Source: Flavobacterium sp. (GTDB taxonomy: Bacteria; Bacteroidota; Bacteroidia; Flavobacteriales; Flavobacteriaceae). From it: a stretch of 64,000 nucleotides of DNA. Where the stretch lies: the NCBI RefSeq assembly GCF_024710485.1, contig NZ_JANJUQ010000032.1, positions 62,001 to 126,000 of the forward strand, given 5' to 3'. Every line of letters begins with the position of its first letter. The first letter of the stretch is position 1. Under the pieces are notes generated by a model. It saw only the letters and a list, made by a program, of their open reading frames with translations, did not search any database and was not told the origin of the DNA. The translations under genes were made by a program, and so were the position numbers. Shown piece by piece: positions 35,404-42,767 of the stretch.

Positions 35404-35700
35404 ATGTCAAAAAAAGACAATGAAAAAGCACTTTGGGGAATCCTTTTGAGCGTTATTGTCTTTGGTGTAGGCTATTATTTTTTGAATTATATAGCTACCT
35501 TAGAAGAGCCTCCTTTGGGCCATACTATCCACATTCTTATAGGCAGTACGCTTATGGCAGTAGCGTTTTTGGGCGTGGTACTTATCTTAAAATATCTTTA
35601 TGACAAAAGAAAAAGAAAGAAAAGAAGAGAAAGCAAACGCCGCAAACACAAAATCGTTTTTTTAAAGAATCCTAAAGAAAAAATCAACTCGAATAGTTAA
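35404..35700 (+). CDS. Small membrane protein of unknown function
   Basis: The 98-residue protein starts at the ATG at 35404 (MSKKDNEKALWGILLS). An upstream ATG at 35389 adds five residues. Two membrane spans are clear: WGILLSVIVFGVGYYFLNY and IHILIGSTLMAVAFLGVVLI. The C-terminus is strongly basic (KRKRKKRRESKRRKHKIVFL), which should face the cytoplasm and could bind nucleic acid or phospholipid. I do not recognise the family. It lies 10 bases before the TlpA-like gene on the same strand and may be cotranscribed with it. It could be an assembly factor, but that is guesswork. Confidence 0.7.
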   Translation: MSKKDNEKALWGILLSVIVFGVGYYFLNYIATLEEPPLGHTIHILIGSTLMAVAFLGVVLILKYLYDKRKRKKRRESKRRKHKIVFLKNPKEKINSNS

Positions 35701-35710
35701 AAATTGAACC

Positions 35711-36208
35711 ATGAAAAAAATTGCTGTTTTTATATTATCGGCTATAGCCAGTTTATCTTGCTCCAATGCCCAAGTTAAAGAATTTTCGAAAGAAACTATG
35801 ACCAAAAAACTAGTACAAACCGATAACAGTCAAGTTTCCTTTAAAGACATTCTAAAAAAAAACAAAGGTAATGTTACCGTGATTGAAATTTGGGCTTCCT
35901 GGTGTGGCGACTGCGTTAAAGCCATGCCGAAGGTAAAAGAAATGCAAACCAATAATCCCAATGTGAATTATGTATTCATTTCTATGGACAAAGCCTACGA
36001 CAAATGGTTGGCCGGAATAGACAAACATGAGCTCAAAGGCGACCATTATTGGGTAACCGACGGTATGAAAGGAGAATTCGGCAAGTCGATTGACGTAGAT
36101 TGGATTCCGAGATATATCATCTTAGACAAGAATGGAAAAATCGTAACTTATCGCGCCATAGAAACCGACTTTGAATCGATTAATGCTACTTTAAAAACCC
36201 TAGAATAA
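35711..36208 (+). CDS. TlpA-family thioredoxin-like protein
   Basis: The 165-residue protein has a signal peptide (MKKIAVFILSAIASLSCSNAQ). C17 after SLS is a possible lipidation site but a non-canonical lipobox. The thioredoxin fold has the active-site motif W-A-S-W-C65-G-D-C68. A TlpA-type cis-Pro region is VDWIPRYIILDKNG. It probably reduces periplasmic disulfides. The BT_3928-family membrane protein and this protein could form one electron route. Its stop overlaps the tpiA ATG by one base (TAATG), so translation may be coupled to tpiA, although that does not mean functional coupling. Confidence 0.87.
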   Translation: MKKIAVFILSAIASLSCSNAQVKEFSKETMTKKLVQTDNSQVSFKDILKKNKGNVTVIEIWASWCGDCVKAMPKVKEMQTNNPNVNYVFISMDKAYDKWLAGIDKHELKGDHYWVTDGMKGEFGKSIDVDWIPRYIILDKNGKIVTYRAIETDFESINATLKTLE

Positions 36209-36960
36209 TGAGACAAAAAATTGTTGCCGGAAACTGGAAAATGAATAAAAATGCGGAAGAGACCGAAGATTTATTAAACGATTTAATCGACAAACTTCCT
36301 CAAGATATTGACGCACAAATTATAGTAGCACCAACGTTTATCAACTTAGCTTCTGCAGTTGATCATTTGGAATTTACCAATATTGCTGTAGCGGCTCAAA
36401 ATATGCATCAAAATGAAAACGGAGCTTACACCGGAGAAGTTTCGGCCGATATGCTTAAAAGTGTTGGTGTAAACATCGTTATTTTAGGCCATTCCGAAAG
36501 AAGAGCTTACTTTCATGAAACCGACACCATTTTGGCTCAAAAAGTAACAACAGCTTTAAAACACGACATGACGGTGATTTTTTGCTTCGGGGAAGAGTTG
36601 AAAGACCGCCAAAACAACCAACATTTTAACGTAGTAGAAAACCAATTGCGCGATGGATTATTCCATATTGAAAATAACGATTGGGAAAAAATCATTTTGG
36701 CTTACGAACCGGTTTGGGCTATCGGCACCGGAGAAACCGCTTCGCCGGAACAAGCGCAAGAAATGCACGAGTTTATCAGAGAAACTATTAGAAAAAGATT
36801 CGGAAGTACTATTGCTGAAGAAGTTTCAATCCTATATGGCGGTAGCGTAAAACCGGAAAATGCACGAGAAATTTTTTCCAAACCCGATGTTGACGGCGGA
36901 CTCATTGGTGGTGCCGCATTAAAAGCATCCGATTTTGCTGCTATTGTTAGCAGCATCTAA
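36208..36960 (+). CDS. tpiA: Triosephosphate isomerase
   Basis: The 250-residue protein is a standard TIM barrel. K11 in GNWKMN, H95 in ILGHSERR, and E167 in AYEPVWAIGTGETASPEQAQ are the active-site residues. The phosphate-binding loop is YGGSVKPENAREIFSKPDVDG. It interconverts glyceraldehyde-3-phosphate and dihydroxyacetone phosphate in glycolysis. The start overlaps the TlpA-like stop by one base. A strong intrinsic terminator follows. In Bacteroidota tpiA is often found next to BT_3928-family and DUF1599 genes, so this gene order is not a surprise. Confidence 0.97.
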   Translation: MRQKIVAGNWKMNKNAEETEDLLNDLIDKLPQDIDAQIIVAPTFINLASAVDHLEFTNIAVAAQNMHQNENGAYTGEVSADMLKSVGVNIVILGHSERRAYFHETDTILAQKVTTALKHDMTVIFCFGEELKDRQNNQHFNVVENQLRDGLFHIENNDWEKIILAYEPVWAIGTGETASPEQAQEMHEFIRETIRKRFGSTIAEEVSILYGGSVKPENAREIFSKPDVDGGLIGGAALKASDFAAIVSSI

Positions 36961-36983
36961 TTACACCAACCTAAAAACAATTG

Positions 36984-37014
36984 AAGCCTTTCATTAATTT
37001 GAAAGGCTTTTTTT
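36984..37014 (+). terminator. Rho-independent terminator after tpiA
   Basis: Exact 9-base stem AAGCCTTTC / GAAAGGCTT with an 8-base loop and a run of seven T's. It closes the TlpA-tpiA unit. The core CCTTTC/GAAAGG is shared with other terminators in this window. Confidence 0.88.
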
Positions 37015-37111
37015 ATAATAAATTGATGAAAACTGCATTTTATCGGTTTTATTTGTATTTTGTCGATTTTAAGTTTTATATTTACCACGTCACAAATCAA
37101 ACAATATTACC

Positions 37112-37579
37112 ATGAAATCAAAACTAATCATTGTTTTCTTATTGACTTGTATAGCTAACCTACACGCACAAGTCGATACTCAAAAGCGTTTCCAATCCGA
37201 TTCGAGAAAATATTATGTTTGGAATACCGATTTCCAAAAATACGAATTGATAGAAACAGAATATGAGCATTCAGTCATTGACATTCGTGAAATAGGTTCC
37301 AAATCTAACGGCTATATCGTAATCAGCATGGTTGATAATGGTTTGGTTCGCCTTCATCACGGCTCCATCTACAACTTTACCAAAGACAGCGAAAATGAAG
37401 GAGCATGGTCTATTCAATCTAAATTAATTAGAGCGCGCTTGATTTACAATCCCAAAGAAAACACCATGACCTACATGTACGACAGCAACGATAAAAGATA
37501 CAAAAAGTTAATGGTCTTTACCGTCGCACCCGATGAATTGCAAGATGCAAACCTAAAAAGCGTCGTAAAAATGGACTAA
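37112..37579 (+). CDS. Secreted protein of unknown function
   Basis: The 155-residue protein begins with a clean signal peptide (MKSKLIIVFLLTCIANLHAQ). The mature protein of about 135 residues is beta-rich and hydrophilic with YYVWNTDFQKYELIETEYEH and a C-terminal KRYKKLMVFTVAPDEL. No cysteines, repeats or catalytic motif. It is probably periplasmic. It is preceded by a terminator and followed by the -7 of prmA, so it is an independent unit. I recognise no family beyond flavobacterial hypothetical proteins of this kind. Confidence 0.8.
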   Translation: MKSKLIIVFLLTCIANLHAQVDTQKRFQSDSRKYYVWNTDFQKYELIETEYEHSVIDIREIGSKSNGYIVISMVDNGLVRLHHGSIYNFTKDSENEGAWSIQSKLIRARLIYNPKENTMTYMYDSNDKRYKKLMVFTVAPDELQDANLKSVVKMD

Positions 37580-37621
37580 ATTTCTTTTTGACAAATGCTT
37601 TCTATAAAGCTTTCGGATAAT

Positions 37622-37629
37622 TACCTTTG
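37622..37629 (+). promoter_or_regulatory. -7 element (TACCTTTG) for prmA
   Basis: TACCTTTG matches TAnnTTTG, 15 bases before the chosen prmA ATG. It makes the in-frame TTG at 37627 implausible as a start. No TTTG is seen 19 bases further upstream. Confidence 0.55.
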
Positions 37630-37644
37630 TCAAAAATTACACTC

Positions 37645-38478
37645 ATGTCAAATAGCTATCTTGGATATCATTTTACCATTGAACCTAAAGAAACAGGTTC
37701 CGAAATCTTAATTGCCGAATTAGGTGAAAAACCGTTTGAAAGTTTCATCGAAACCGAAGATGGTTTTAGTGCTTACATTCAAAAAGATTTGTGGACGGAA
37801 GATATTTTAGAAGATATTTATTTGCTGACTTCCCCGGAATTTAAAATCTCTTACACCATAGAGGAAATCGACCAAGTGAATTGGAACGAAGAATGGGAAA
37901 AAAACTTTGAACCCATTGATGTTGATGGTAAATGTCATGTACGCGCACCATTTCACCCGAAAACCGATGCCGAATTCGATATTGTAATCGAACCGAAAAT
38001 GAGTTTCGGAACCGGTCATCACGAAACCACACACATGATGATCCAACATTTATTGGAAACCGATGTAGCCGGAATGAAAACACTTGACATGGGTTGCGGA
38101 ACGGCCATTTTAGCCATCTTAGCCGAAATGAAAGGTGCTAAACCTATTGACGCGATCGACATCGACAATTGGTGTTATTTGAATTCCATCGAAAATGCAG
38201 AGCGCAATCATTGTAAAGAAATCACGGTTTATGAAGGCGATGCTGAATTGTTGAAAGGCAAAAAATACGACTTAATCATCGCCAACATCAATCGCAATAT
38301 CTTGTTAAACGATATGCAACAATATGTGAATTGTTTGAATAAAGACGGTCTATTGTTATTGAGTGGTTTTTATACGGAAGACATTCCGTTTATTGATGCC
38401 AGTTGCACGGAAAAAGGATTGACCTTTGTGAAGCAATTCGAAAGAAATAATTGGGTCTCTCTGAAATACCACTATTAA
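37645..38478 (+). CDS. prmA: Ribosomal protein L11 methyltransferase
   Basis: The start is taken as ATG at 37645, with the opening MSNSYLGYHFTIEPKETGSE typical of PrmA. The 277-residue protein has an N-terminal substrate domain, a linker NWNEEWEKNFEPIDVDGKCH, and a class I SAM-methyltransferase domain with FGTGHHETTHMM and motif I DMGCGTAILAILAEMKGA. NINRNILLNDM lies in the post-I region, the conserved (N/D)PPY-like position. It trimethylates ribosomal protein L11 in other bacteria. It is followed by a heptamer ladder and clpS, a common gene pair. No unusual residues. Confidence 0.94.
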   Translation: MSNSYLGYHFTIEPKETGSEILIAELGEKPFESFIETEDGFSAYIQKDLWTEDILEDIYLLTSPEFKISYTIEEIDQVNWNEEWEKNFEPIDVDGKCHVRAPFHPKTDAEFDIVIEPKMSFGTGHHETTHMMIQHLLETDVAGMKTLDMGCGTAILAILAEMKGAKPIDAIDIDNWCYLNSIENAERNHCKEITVYEGDAELLKGKKYDLIIANINRNILLNDMQQYVNCLNKDGLLLLSGFYTEDIPFIDASCTEKGLTFVKQFERNNWVSLKYHY

Positions 38479-38482
38479 TTAC

Positions 38483-38538
38483 ACGTTACAAGTTTAGAAA
38501 ATCGAATCCGAAACCTTAAACTCGAAACCGGAAAAATG
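38483..38538 (+). repeat. Heptamer ladder filling the prmA-clpS spacer
   Basis: From 38483 eight consecutive 7-base units stay in register up to 38538: ACGTTAC, AAGTTTA, GAAAATC, GAATCCG, AAACCTT, AAACTCG, AAACCGG, AAAAATG. The last unit supplies the clpS ATG (38536-38538). The spacer is only 57 bases long, so essentially all of it is repeat. Confidence 0.82.
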
Positions 38539-38811
38539 AGCACGATAGAAAAAATACAAGAAGACGTTTTAGTCGAAGAACAAATCGGAACCAACAACGA
38601 AATTGTATTGTACAACGACGATGTAAATACTTTCGATCACGTTATCGATACATTAATTCGCGTATGCCAACACACTTCCGAACAAGCCGAGCAATGCGCT
38701 ATTTTGGTACATTACAAAGGAAAATGCACGGTAAAAACCGGGCCATTCGATGAGTTAAAACCACAGTGTATCCAATTATTGGAAGCTGGTTTAAGTGCGG
38801 AAATCATCTAA
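38536..38811 (+). CDS. clpS: ClpS adaptor of the Clp protease
   Basis: The 91-residue protein matches ClpS: IVLYNDDVNTFDHVIDTLIR is the signature near residues 25-45, with N30-D31-D32 (VLYNDDV) and H39. The later AILVHYKGKCTVKTG block also fits. It binds N-end-rule substrates and delivers them to ClpAP/ClpCP, usually in the cytoplasm. The start codon lies within the last unit of the heptamer ladder. prmA-clpS linkage is common. No other Clp gene lies in the window. Confidence 0.93.
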   Translation: MSTIEKIQEDVLVEEQIGTNNEIVLYNDDVNTFDHVIDTLIRVCQHTSEQAEQCAILVHYKGKCTVKTGPFDELKPQCIQLLEAGLSAEII

Positions 38812-38822
38812 CGTTTCGGAAA

Positions 38823-39251
38823 TTATCCTTTAAACTTCCAATCAAATTCGTCGTTATCTTTAATAATAGCGCCAATTTCCACGCGTACAACATCACCAAA
38901 TTCGGCTTGTAAAATCAGCCAATTGCTTTCATTGAAATGATTTTCGAAAGAATCAAAATCTTCCGTTGACCACGATTTAAAAGGCAAGTCTGATTTAATC
39001 GCTTCTACAGGCTTACCAATTATATTTATCCCTAAAACCGTACTTTCCGGATGGGAACAAGCCATATAACCTAATCGAAAATCTTCATCTTCATAGAAAG
39101 TCAGACTCCACTTTTGGTCATTGTACAAATACAACACATTGCCGTCTTCGTCTTTGAACTGTTTTGAAGGCTTACCGTAAAGTGCTTCCACATGGTTTTG
39201 CTTCATACCGAAAAGAAGTTGGTCGATGCCGTTTTTAGGATTGATAATCAT
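38823..39251 (-). CDS. Small conserved protein of unknown function
   Basis: The ATG at 39249-39251 gives a 142-residue protein (MIINPKNGIDQLLFGMKQNH). Forty-one upstream codons remain open but lie beyond it and would overlap the upstream region of the PH gene. The central stretch DEDGNVLYLYNDQKWSLTFYEDEDF and C-terminal WLILQAEFGDVVRVEIGAII suggest a small alpha/beta protein. No signal peptide. I do not recognise the family, although its outline (an I-D-Q-L-x-F-G-x opening) is seen in short proteins of other bacteria. It ends 11 bases from the convergent clpS. Confidence 0.75.
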   Translation of the reverse strand: MIINPKNGIDQLLFGMKQNHVEALYGKPSKQFKDEDGNVLYLYNDQKWSLTFYEDEDFRLGYMACSHPESTVLGINIIGKPVEAIKSDLPFKSWSTEDFDSFENHFNESNWLILQAEFGDVVRVEIGAIIKDNDEFDWKFKG

Positions 39252-39355
39252 AATGCTACTAAATTTGAATTGAATGAAAGATTGGGATAAAGCGTTAAAT
39301 GTTGTATTGAATTCGACGTATTTAACTATTTTTACACGACAAAAATACAATTTAT

Positions 39356-39733
39356 ATGGGACTTTTTTCAGCACTTATGGGTAATGCCGGACAAGCCAGT
39401 TCGGAAGATTTACAAAAGCAGTACGGCCAACTTTTTTTAGATGACGAAAAGATTGAAATGGGTTTCAAACTCATCCGCGATGTTTTCATCTTTACCAACA
39501 AAAGATTGATTTTAGTCGAAAAACAAGGGCTAACCGGAAGCAAAATCGAATACAAATCCATTGCTTACAAATCCATCAGCCGATTTAGTGTAGAAACCGC
39601 CGGTACCTTCGACTTAGAAGCGGAATTGAAAATCTGGGTTTCCAGCGAGCAAAACCCAAGCATCACCAAACAATTCAGCAAATCGGTCAATGTTTATGAA
39701 GTACAAAAAGTCTTGGCCTATTACGTACTCTAA
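39356..39733 (+). CDS. Bacterial PH-domain protein
   Basis: The 125-residue protein is one bacterial PH (bPH_1) domain: an N-terminal MGLFSALMGNAGQASSEDLQ, then LIRDVFIFTNKRLILVEKQG, the family's strand-turn motif TNKRLI, followed by KIEYKSIAYKSISRFSVETA. No transmembrane segment. Homologues occur widely in Bacteroidota as single genes. It probably binds a lipid head or a protein. Divergent from the small protein at 38823 and convergent with purM, the terminator of which overlaps its end. Confidence 0.88.
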   Translation: MGLFSALMGNAGQASSEDLQKQYGQLFLDDEKIEMGFKLIRDVFIFTNKRLILVEKQGLTGSKIEYKSIAYKSISRFSVETAGTFDLEAELKIWVSSEQNPSITKQFSKSVNVYEVQKVLAYYVL

Positions 39734-39738
39734 ACCGA

Positions 39739-40917
39739 TTAATATTCAAACACACCAAACTCACTTTTAATAGTGAGTTTTTTGTTTTCAGACGCTTCTA
39801 CTCTACCCACAATTCTGGCTTCAACGCCAAAAGATTCCGAAATGGAAATGATGTCATCCGCAATTTCCTGCGGCACGTATAATTCCATACGATGACCACA
39901 GTTGAACACTTGGTACATCTCTTTCCAATCGGTTTTGGAGTTCTCCTGTATTAGTTTGAACAAAGGCGGTACTGGGAATAAATTGTCTTTGATTACATGA
40001 AGATTGTCCACAAAATGCAGCACTTTGGTTTGCGCACCACCGGAACAATGCACCATACCGTGAATGTCTTTTGCAGTATATTTTTCGAGAATAGCTTTGA
40101 TAATCGGGGCGTATGTTCGGGTTGGCGATAAGACTAACTTTCCGGCATCAATTGGGGAATCTGCTACCGCATCGGTTAATTTAGTTTTACCGGAATACAC
40201 CAATTCGTTAGGCACCGCAGCATCAAAACTTTCCGGGTATTTTTCGGCTAAATAGTTGGCAAAAACATCATGTCGCGCCGAAGTCAAGCCATTACTGCCC
40301 ATACCACCGTTATAACTTTTTTCGTAGGTTGACTGACCGAAAGAAGCCAAACCGACTATCACATCGCCGGATTGTATATTGGCATTATCAATCACATCTT
40401 TACGTTTCATGCGAGCCGTTACGGTAGAATCGACTATAATGGTTCGAACCAAATCACCCACATCAGCCGTTTCGCCTCCGGTAGAATGAATGGTAACACC
40501 GAATGATTTCAACTCGGCTATCAATTCTTCCGTTCCGTTGATAATGGCAGAAATCACTTCGGCCGGAATCAAATTTTTATTTCTTCCGATAGTGGAAGAC
40601 AACAAAATATTATCGGTAGCGCCCACACACAATAAGTCATCAATATTCATGATTAAAGCATCTTGGGCAATGCCTTTCCATACCGAAATATCACCGGTTT
40701 CTTTCCAATACATATACGCTAAAGACGATTTGGTTCCGGCACCGTCGGCATGCATAATCAAGCAATAGTTGTCGTCGTTGGTTAAATAATCGGGAACAAT
40801 TTTACAGAAAGCTTTGGGAAATAAGCCTTTATCAATGTTTTTGATGGCGTTGTGCACATCTTCTTTGGAAGCTGAAACGCCGCGTTGGTTGTAGCGTTGA
40901 CTGTTATCAGAACTCAT
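39739..40917 (-). CDS. purM: Phosphoribosylformylglycinamidine cyclo-ligase
   Basis: The 392-residue protein belongs to the PurM family, in the longer form seen in Bacteroidota. Key blocks are IMHADGAGTKSSLAYMYWKE, ALIMNIDDLLCVGATDNILL, and TGGETADVGDLVRTIIVD. VGLASFGQSTYEKSYNGGMG and HCSGGAQTKVL follow, with FNCGHRMELYVPQE near the end. It cyclises FGAM to AIR in purine synthesis. It is divergent from nothing on its left and has its own -7 element within the space from the OmpA genes. Its 3' end lies under the terminator of the convergent PH gene. Confidence 0.93.
   Translation of the reverse strand: MSSDNSQRYNQRGVSASKEDVHNAIKNIDKGLFPKAFCKIVPDYLTNDDNYCLIMHADGAGTKSSLAYMYWKETGDISVWKGIAQDALIMNIDDLLCVGATDNILLSSTIGRNKNLIPAEVISAIINGTEELIAELKSFGVTIHSTGGETADVGDLVRTIIVDSTVTARMKRKDVIDNANIQSGDVIVGLASFGQSTYEKSYNGGMGSNGLTSARHDVFANYLAEKYPESFDAAVPNELVYSGKTKLTDAVADSPIDAGKLVLSPTRTYAPIIKAILEKYTAKDIHGMVHCSGGAQTKVLHFVDNLHVIKDNLFPVPPLFKLIQENSKTDWKEMYQVFNCGHRMELYVPQEIADDIISISESFGVEARIVGRVEASENKKLTIKSEFGVFEY
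39757..39784 (+). terminator. Terminator of the PH gene, inside the purM 3' end
   Basis: Perfect 9-base stem AAACTCACT / AGTGAGTTT with a 6-base loop, followed by TTTGTTTT. It lies within the last codons of purM on the other strand, so its sequence also encodes purM C-terminal residues. Confidence 0.65.
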
Positions 40918-40941
40918 GTTGTGTTGTTAGTTGTTGTGCCG

Positions 40942-40949
40942 CAAAGATA
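40942..40949 (-). promoter_or_regulatory. -7 element (TATCTTTG) for purM
   Basis: The minus-strand TATCTTTG matches TAnnTTTG, 24 bases upstream of the purM ATG. The upstream -33 region is occupied by a heptamer repeat of the GATTTGG type. Confidence 0.6.
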
Positions 40950-40956
40950 AGATTAA

Positions 40957-40991
40957 GATTTGGGATTTAGGATTTGGGATTTGGGATTTTT
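40957..40991. repeat. Heptamer tandem repeat (GATTTGG / GATTTAG), 5 units
   Basis: Five 7-base units: GATTTGG, GATTTAG, GATTTGG, GATTTGG, GATTTTT. It ends 2 bases before the stop codon of the OmpA gene on the minus strand. On that strand the units read as AAATCCC-type, also seen weakly downstream of folP. Confidence 0.9.
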
Positions 40992-40993
40992 TA

Positions 40994-41764
40994 TCAATTC
41001 TCTAAAATCAAAATCTCTACTCTTCTGTTCTCGTTAGCCTCGTTTTCGTTGCGTTCCGGTATACGGTGAATGGGTTTAGAAACACCAAACCCTTTGAACT
41101 TCATTCGTTTTCTATCGATACCATTACGCAGTAAATAATTGTAAATGGCACGAGCTCGAGCGGTGGAGACATCGTTTTTATCGACTTCTGTTTGACAACA
41201 AATATGCCCTTGAATTTCAATTTTAAGCTTAGGATTGTCTTGTAAAGCACAGAGCAAATCGTACAAAACCGGTTCTGATGACGGTACAATTCGTGCTGAA
41301 TTATTGAAAAAATACAGATTAGACAAGGTAACCGCCTCGCCTGCTTTAGCACTCTTCATTTTTACTGCGAGTTCACTCTCGGCAAGTTTGGGCGGAATTT
41401 CATTATAAAAAATGGTTACACGACGGTTTTCAGACTGAATTCTTGATTGCTTAAATTCTTTACCGTAGGCAATTTGCTGCAAAGTTACACTAAACTTTAA
41501 GCCACTTTTTTCCAACAAAATTTTAACATTGGCAATGCGGCGTTCTGCTAAATGTTTGTTGTAATCTTTGGTGTCGATGCTGTCGCAAAAGCCTAACAAT
41601 TGGGTAATTTCAATGTCTTTGTGGTTGGCAATCCACTCGTTAAGTTCGAGGATTGAATTTTGATTGGGAAAATCTTTGTTGAAATCGAAGTATACTTCGA
41701 ATTGCTTTTGAGCAAATCCCAAAATACAGGTAAAAAGTAATCCTATGCAGTATATTTTTCTCAT
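40994..41764 (-). CDS. OmpA-family protein with two OmpA-like domains (paralogue 2)
   Basis: The 256-residue protein has a signal peptide (MRKIYCIGLLFTCILGFAQ). The first part (about residues 20-130) has a divergent OmpA-like domain: VYFDFNKDFPNQNS then ENRRVTIFYNEIPP. The second, residues 150-256, has SNLYFFNNSARIVPSSEPVL and IEIQGHICCQ with DVSTARARAIYNYLLRNG and ENRRVEILILE, the canonical NxxLSxxRAxxV-type and ENRRVEI end. These domains bind peptidoglycan. It is 1 base from the upstream paralogue, on the same strand and same order. Confidence 0.87.
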   Translation of the reverse strand: MRKIYCIGLLFTCILGFAQKQFEVYFDFNKDFPNQNSILELNEWIANHKDIEITQLLGFCDSIDTKDYNKHLAERRIANVKILLEKSGLKFSVTLQQIAYGKEFKQSRIQSENRRVTIFYNEIPPKLAESELAVKMKSAKAGEAVTLSNLYFFNNSARIVPSSEPVLYDLLCALQDNPKLKIEIQGHICCQTEVDKNDVSTARARAIYNYLLRNGIDRKRMKFKGFGVSKPIHRIPERNENEANENRRVEILILEN

Positions 41765-41765
41765 A

Positions 41766-42665
41766 TTAATTTTCTACAATCAGAATTTCTACCCTACGAT
41801 TGGCAGCGCGTTCCGATTCATTTTTTTCAGGCAACGGATAAATAGGCTGAGTACTTCCGAAACCTTTGTAAGACAAGCGGGCGCGATAAACATCGTTGGT
41901 AATTAAAAAGTTGTAAATCGCCTTAGCTCTTTGGGTAGACAAATCGGTTCGGTCGACCGGCATACAGCACAAATGACCTTGAATTTCAATTTTGAGCTGC
42001 GGATTGTTTTGCAAGACTAATAACAGTTCGTACAATTTACCGCGAGATTCCGGCACTATTGCAAAGGTATTAATCACGAAATTCAAGTTGTCTATGGTTA
42101 GTTTTTCTCCGGATTTGGCATTCCCGACGCGCTTCATAAACTCGCGATTCAATTTGTATTCCGTTTTAGTACCGTTAGGATTTTCGAAGACCAGTTTTTC
42201 GGGATATTCTATTTCCGGTTTGGATTCTTCTACAATGGTAGTTTCTTTTTTCAAACCCAGAATTTCATCTTCTCTCGAGATGTCTTGCTCCAAAATATAG
42301 AAGATAGTCACTCGGCGGTTTTCGGCTTTAACATCTGACTGTTTGAATTTTTCGCCCAAACTCAAGGTTTTAAAATCGGGGCGGATTTGGATTTGGTCTT
42401 TTACTTTATTGAAAATAAAATCGACTCTTTTTTGTGCCAAAGTATCGTTAAACTCTGTACTTCCGTCTTCATCGGTAAAACCGTGTATGGCTACAATTTT
42501 ATTGTTACTGTTAGCCAAAAGCCATTGGTTAAGCCGATTTTCCTCTTTTTTAGTCAGTACGAATTTATTACTATCGAAATACAAACTGACTTGCTCTTGG
42601 GAAAAAGCAGCAATAGAAAGAAGAAAACTACCAACTATGACAAATATTCGGAACATGGATAACAT
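41766..42665 (-). CDS. OmpA-family protein with two OmpA-like domains (paralogue 1)
   Basis: The 299-residue protein has a signal peptide that may start at the first ATG (42665) or at the second (42656, MFRIFVIVGSFLLSIAAFSQ). The same two-part layout as the next gene: a first OmpA-like domain (FDSNKFVLTKKEENRLNQWL, then ENRRVTIFYILEQD) and a second, canonical one (IEIQGHLCCMPVDRTDLSTQ, then RAKAIYNFLITNDVY and AANRRVEILIVEN). An inserted E/K-rich linker of about 45 residues makes it longer. It is likely the ancestor or the first of a tandem duplication. Probably a periplasmic envelope anchor. Confidence 0.88.
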   Translation of the reverse strand: MLSMFRIFVIVGSFLLSIAAFSQEQVSLYFDSNKFVLTKKEENRLNQWLLANSNNKIVAIHGFTDEDGSTEFNDTLAQKRVDFIFNKVKDQIQIRPDFKTLSLGEKFKQSDVKAENRRVTIFYILEQDISREDEILGLKKETTIVEESKPEIEYPEKLVFENPNGTKTEYKLNREFMKRVGNAKSGEKLTIDNLNFVINTFAIVPESRGKLYELLLVLQNNPQLKIEIQGHLCCMPVDRTDLSTQRAKAIYNFLITNDVYRARLSYKGFGSTQPIYPLPEKNESERAANRRVEILIVEN

Positions 42666-42742
42666 ATATTTTATTGAACGTAATTTACTGAAAAATAGTA
42701 TTGCGAACCTAAAAAATAAAGTATGACCGAAGGATATTTATC

Positions 42743-42750
42743 TATATTTG
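42743..42750 (+). promoter_or_regulatory. -7 element (TATATTTG) for the T9SS type A gene
   Basis: TATATTTG fits TAnnTTTG and lies 17 bases before the ATG at 42768. It rules out earlier in-frame starts near 42723 as real starts, since these lie upstream of the transcription start. Confidence 0.55.
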
Positions 42751-42767
42751 TAAAAAAAACTTTAATA

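Noticed and set aside
38483..38538. Heptamer ladder as a CRISPR array
   Set aside because: Units are 7 bases, contiguous and degenerate, with no spacers and no cas genes in the window.
40957..40991. GATTTGG/GATTTAG repeat as a telomere-like or linear-chromosome end
   Set aside because: It resembles plant-type telomere heptamers, but it is only five units, internal, and one of many repeat spots with different unit sequences.
42343..42726. 127-codon open frame antisense to the OmpA gene
   Set aside because: Opposite to a conserved gene with a signal peptide and domain motifs; Ser/Leu-rich shadow composition.
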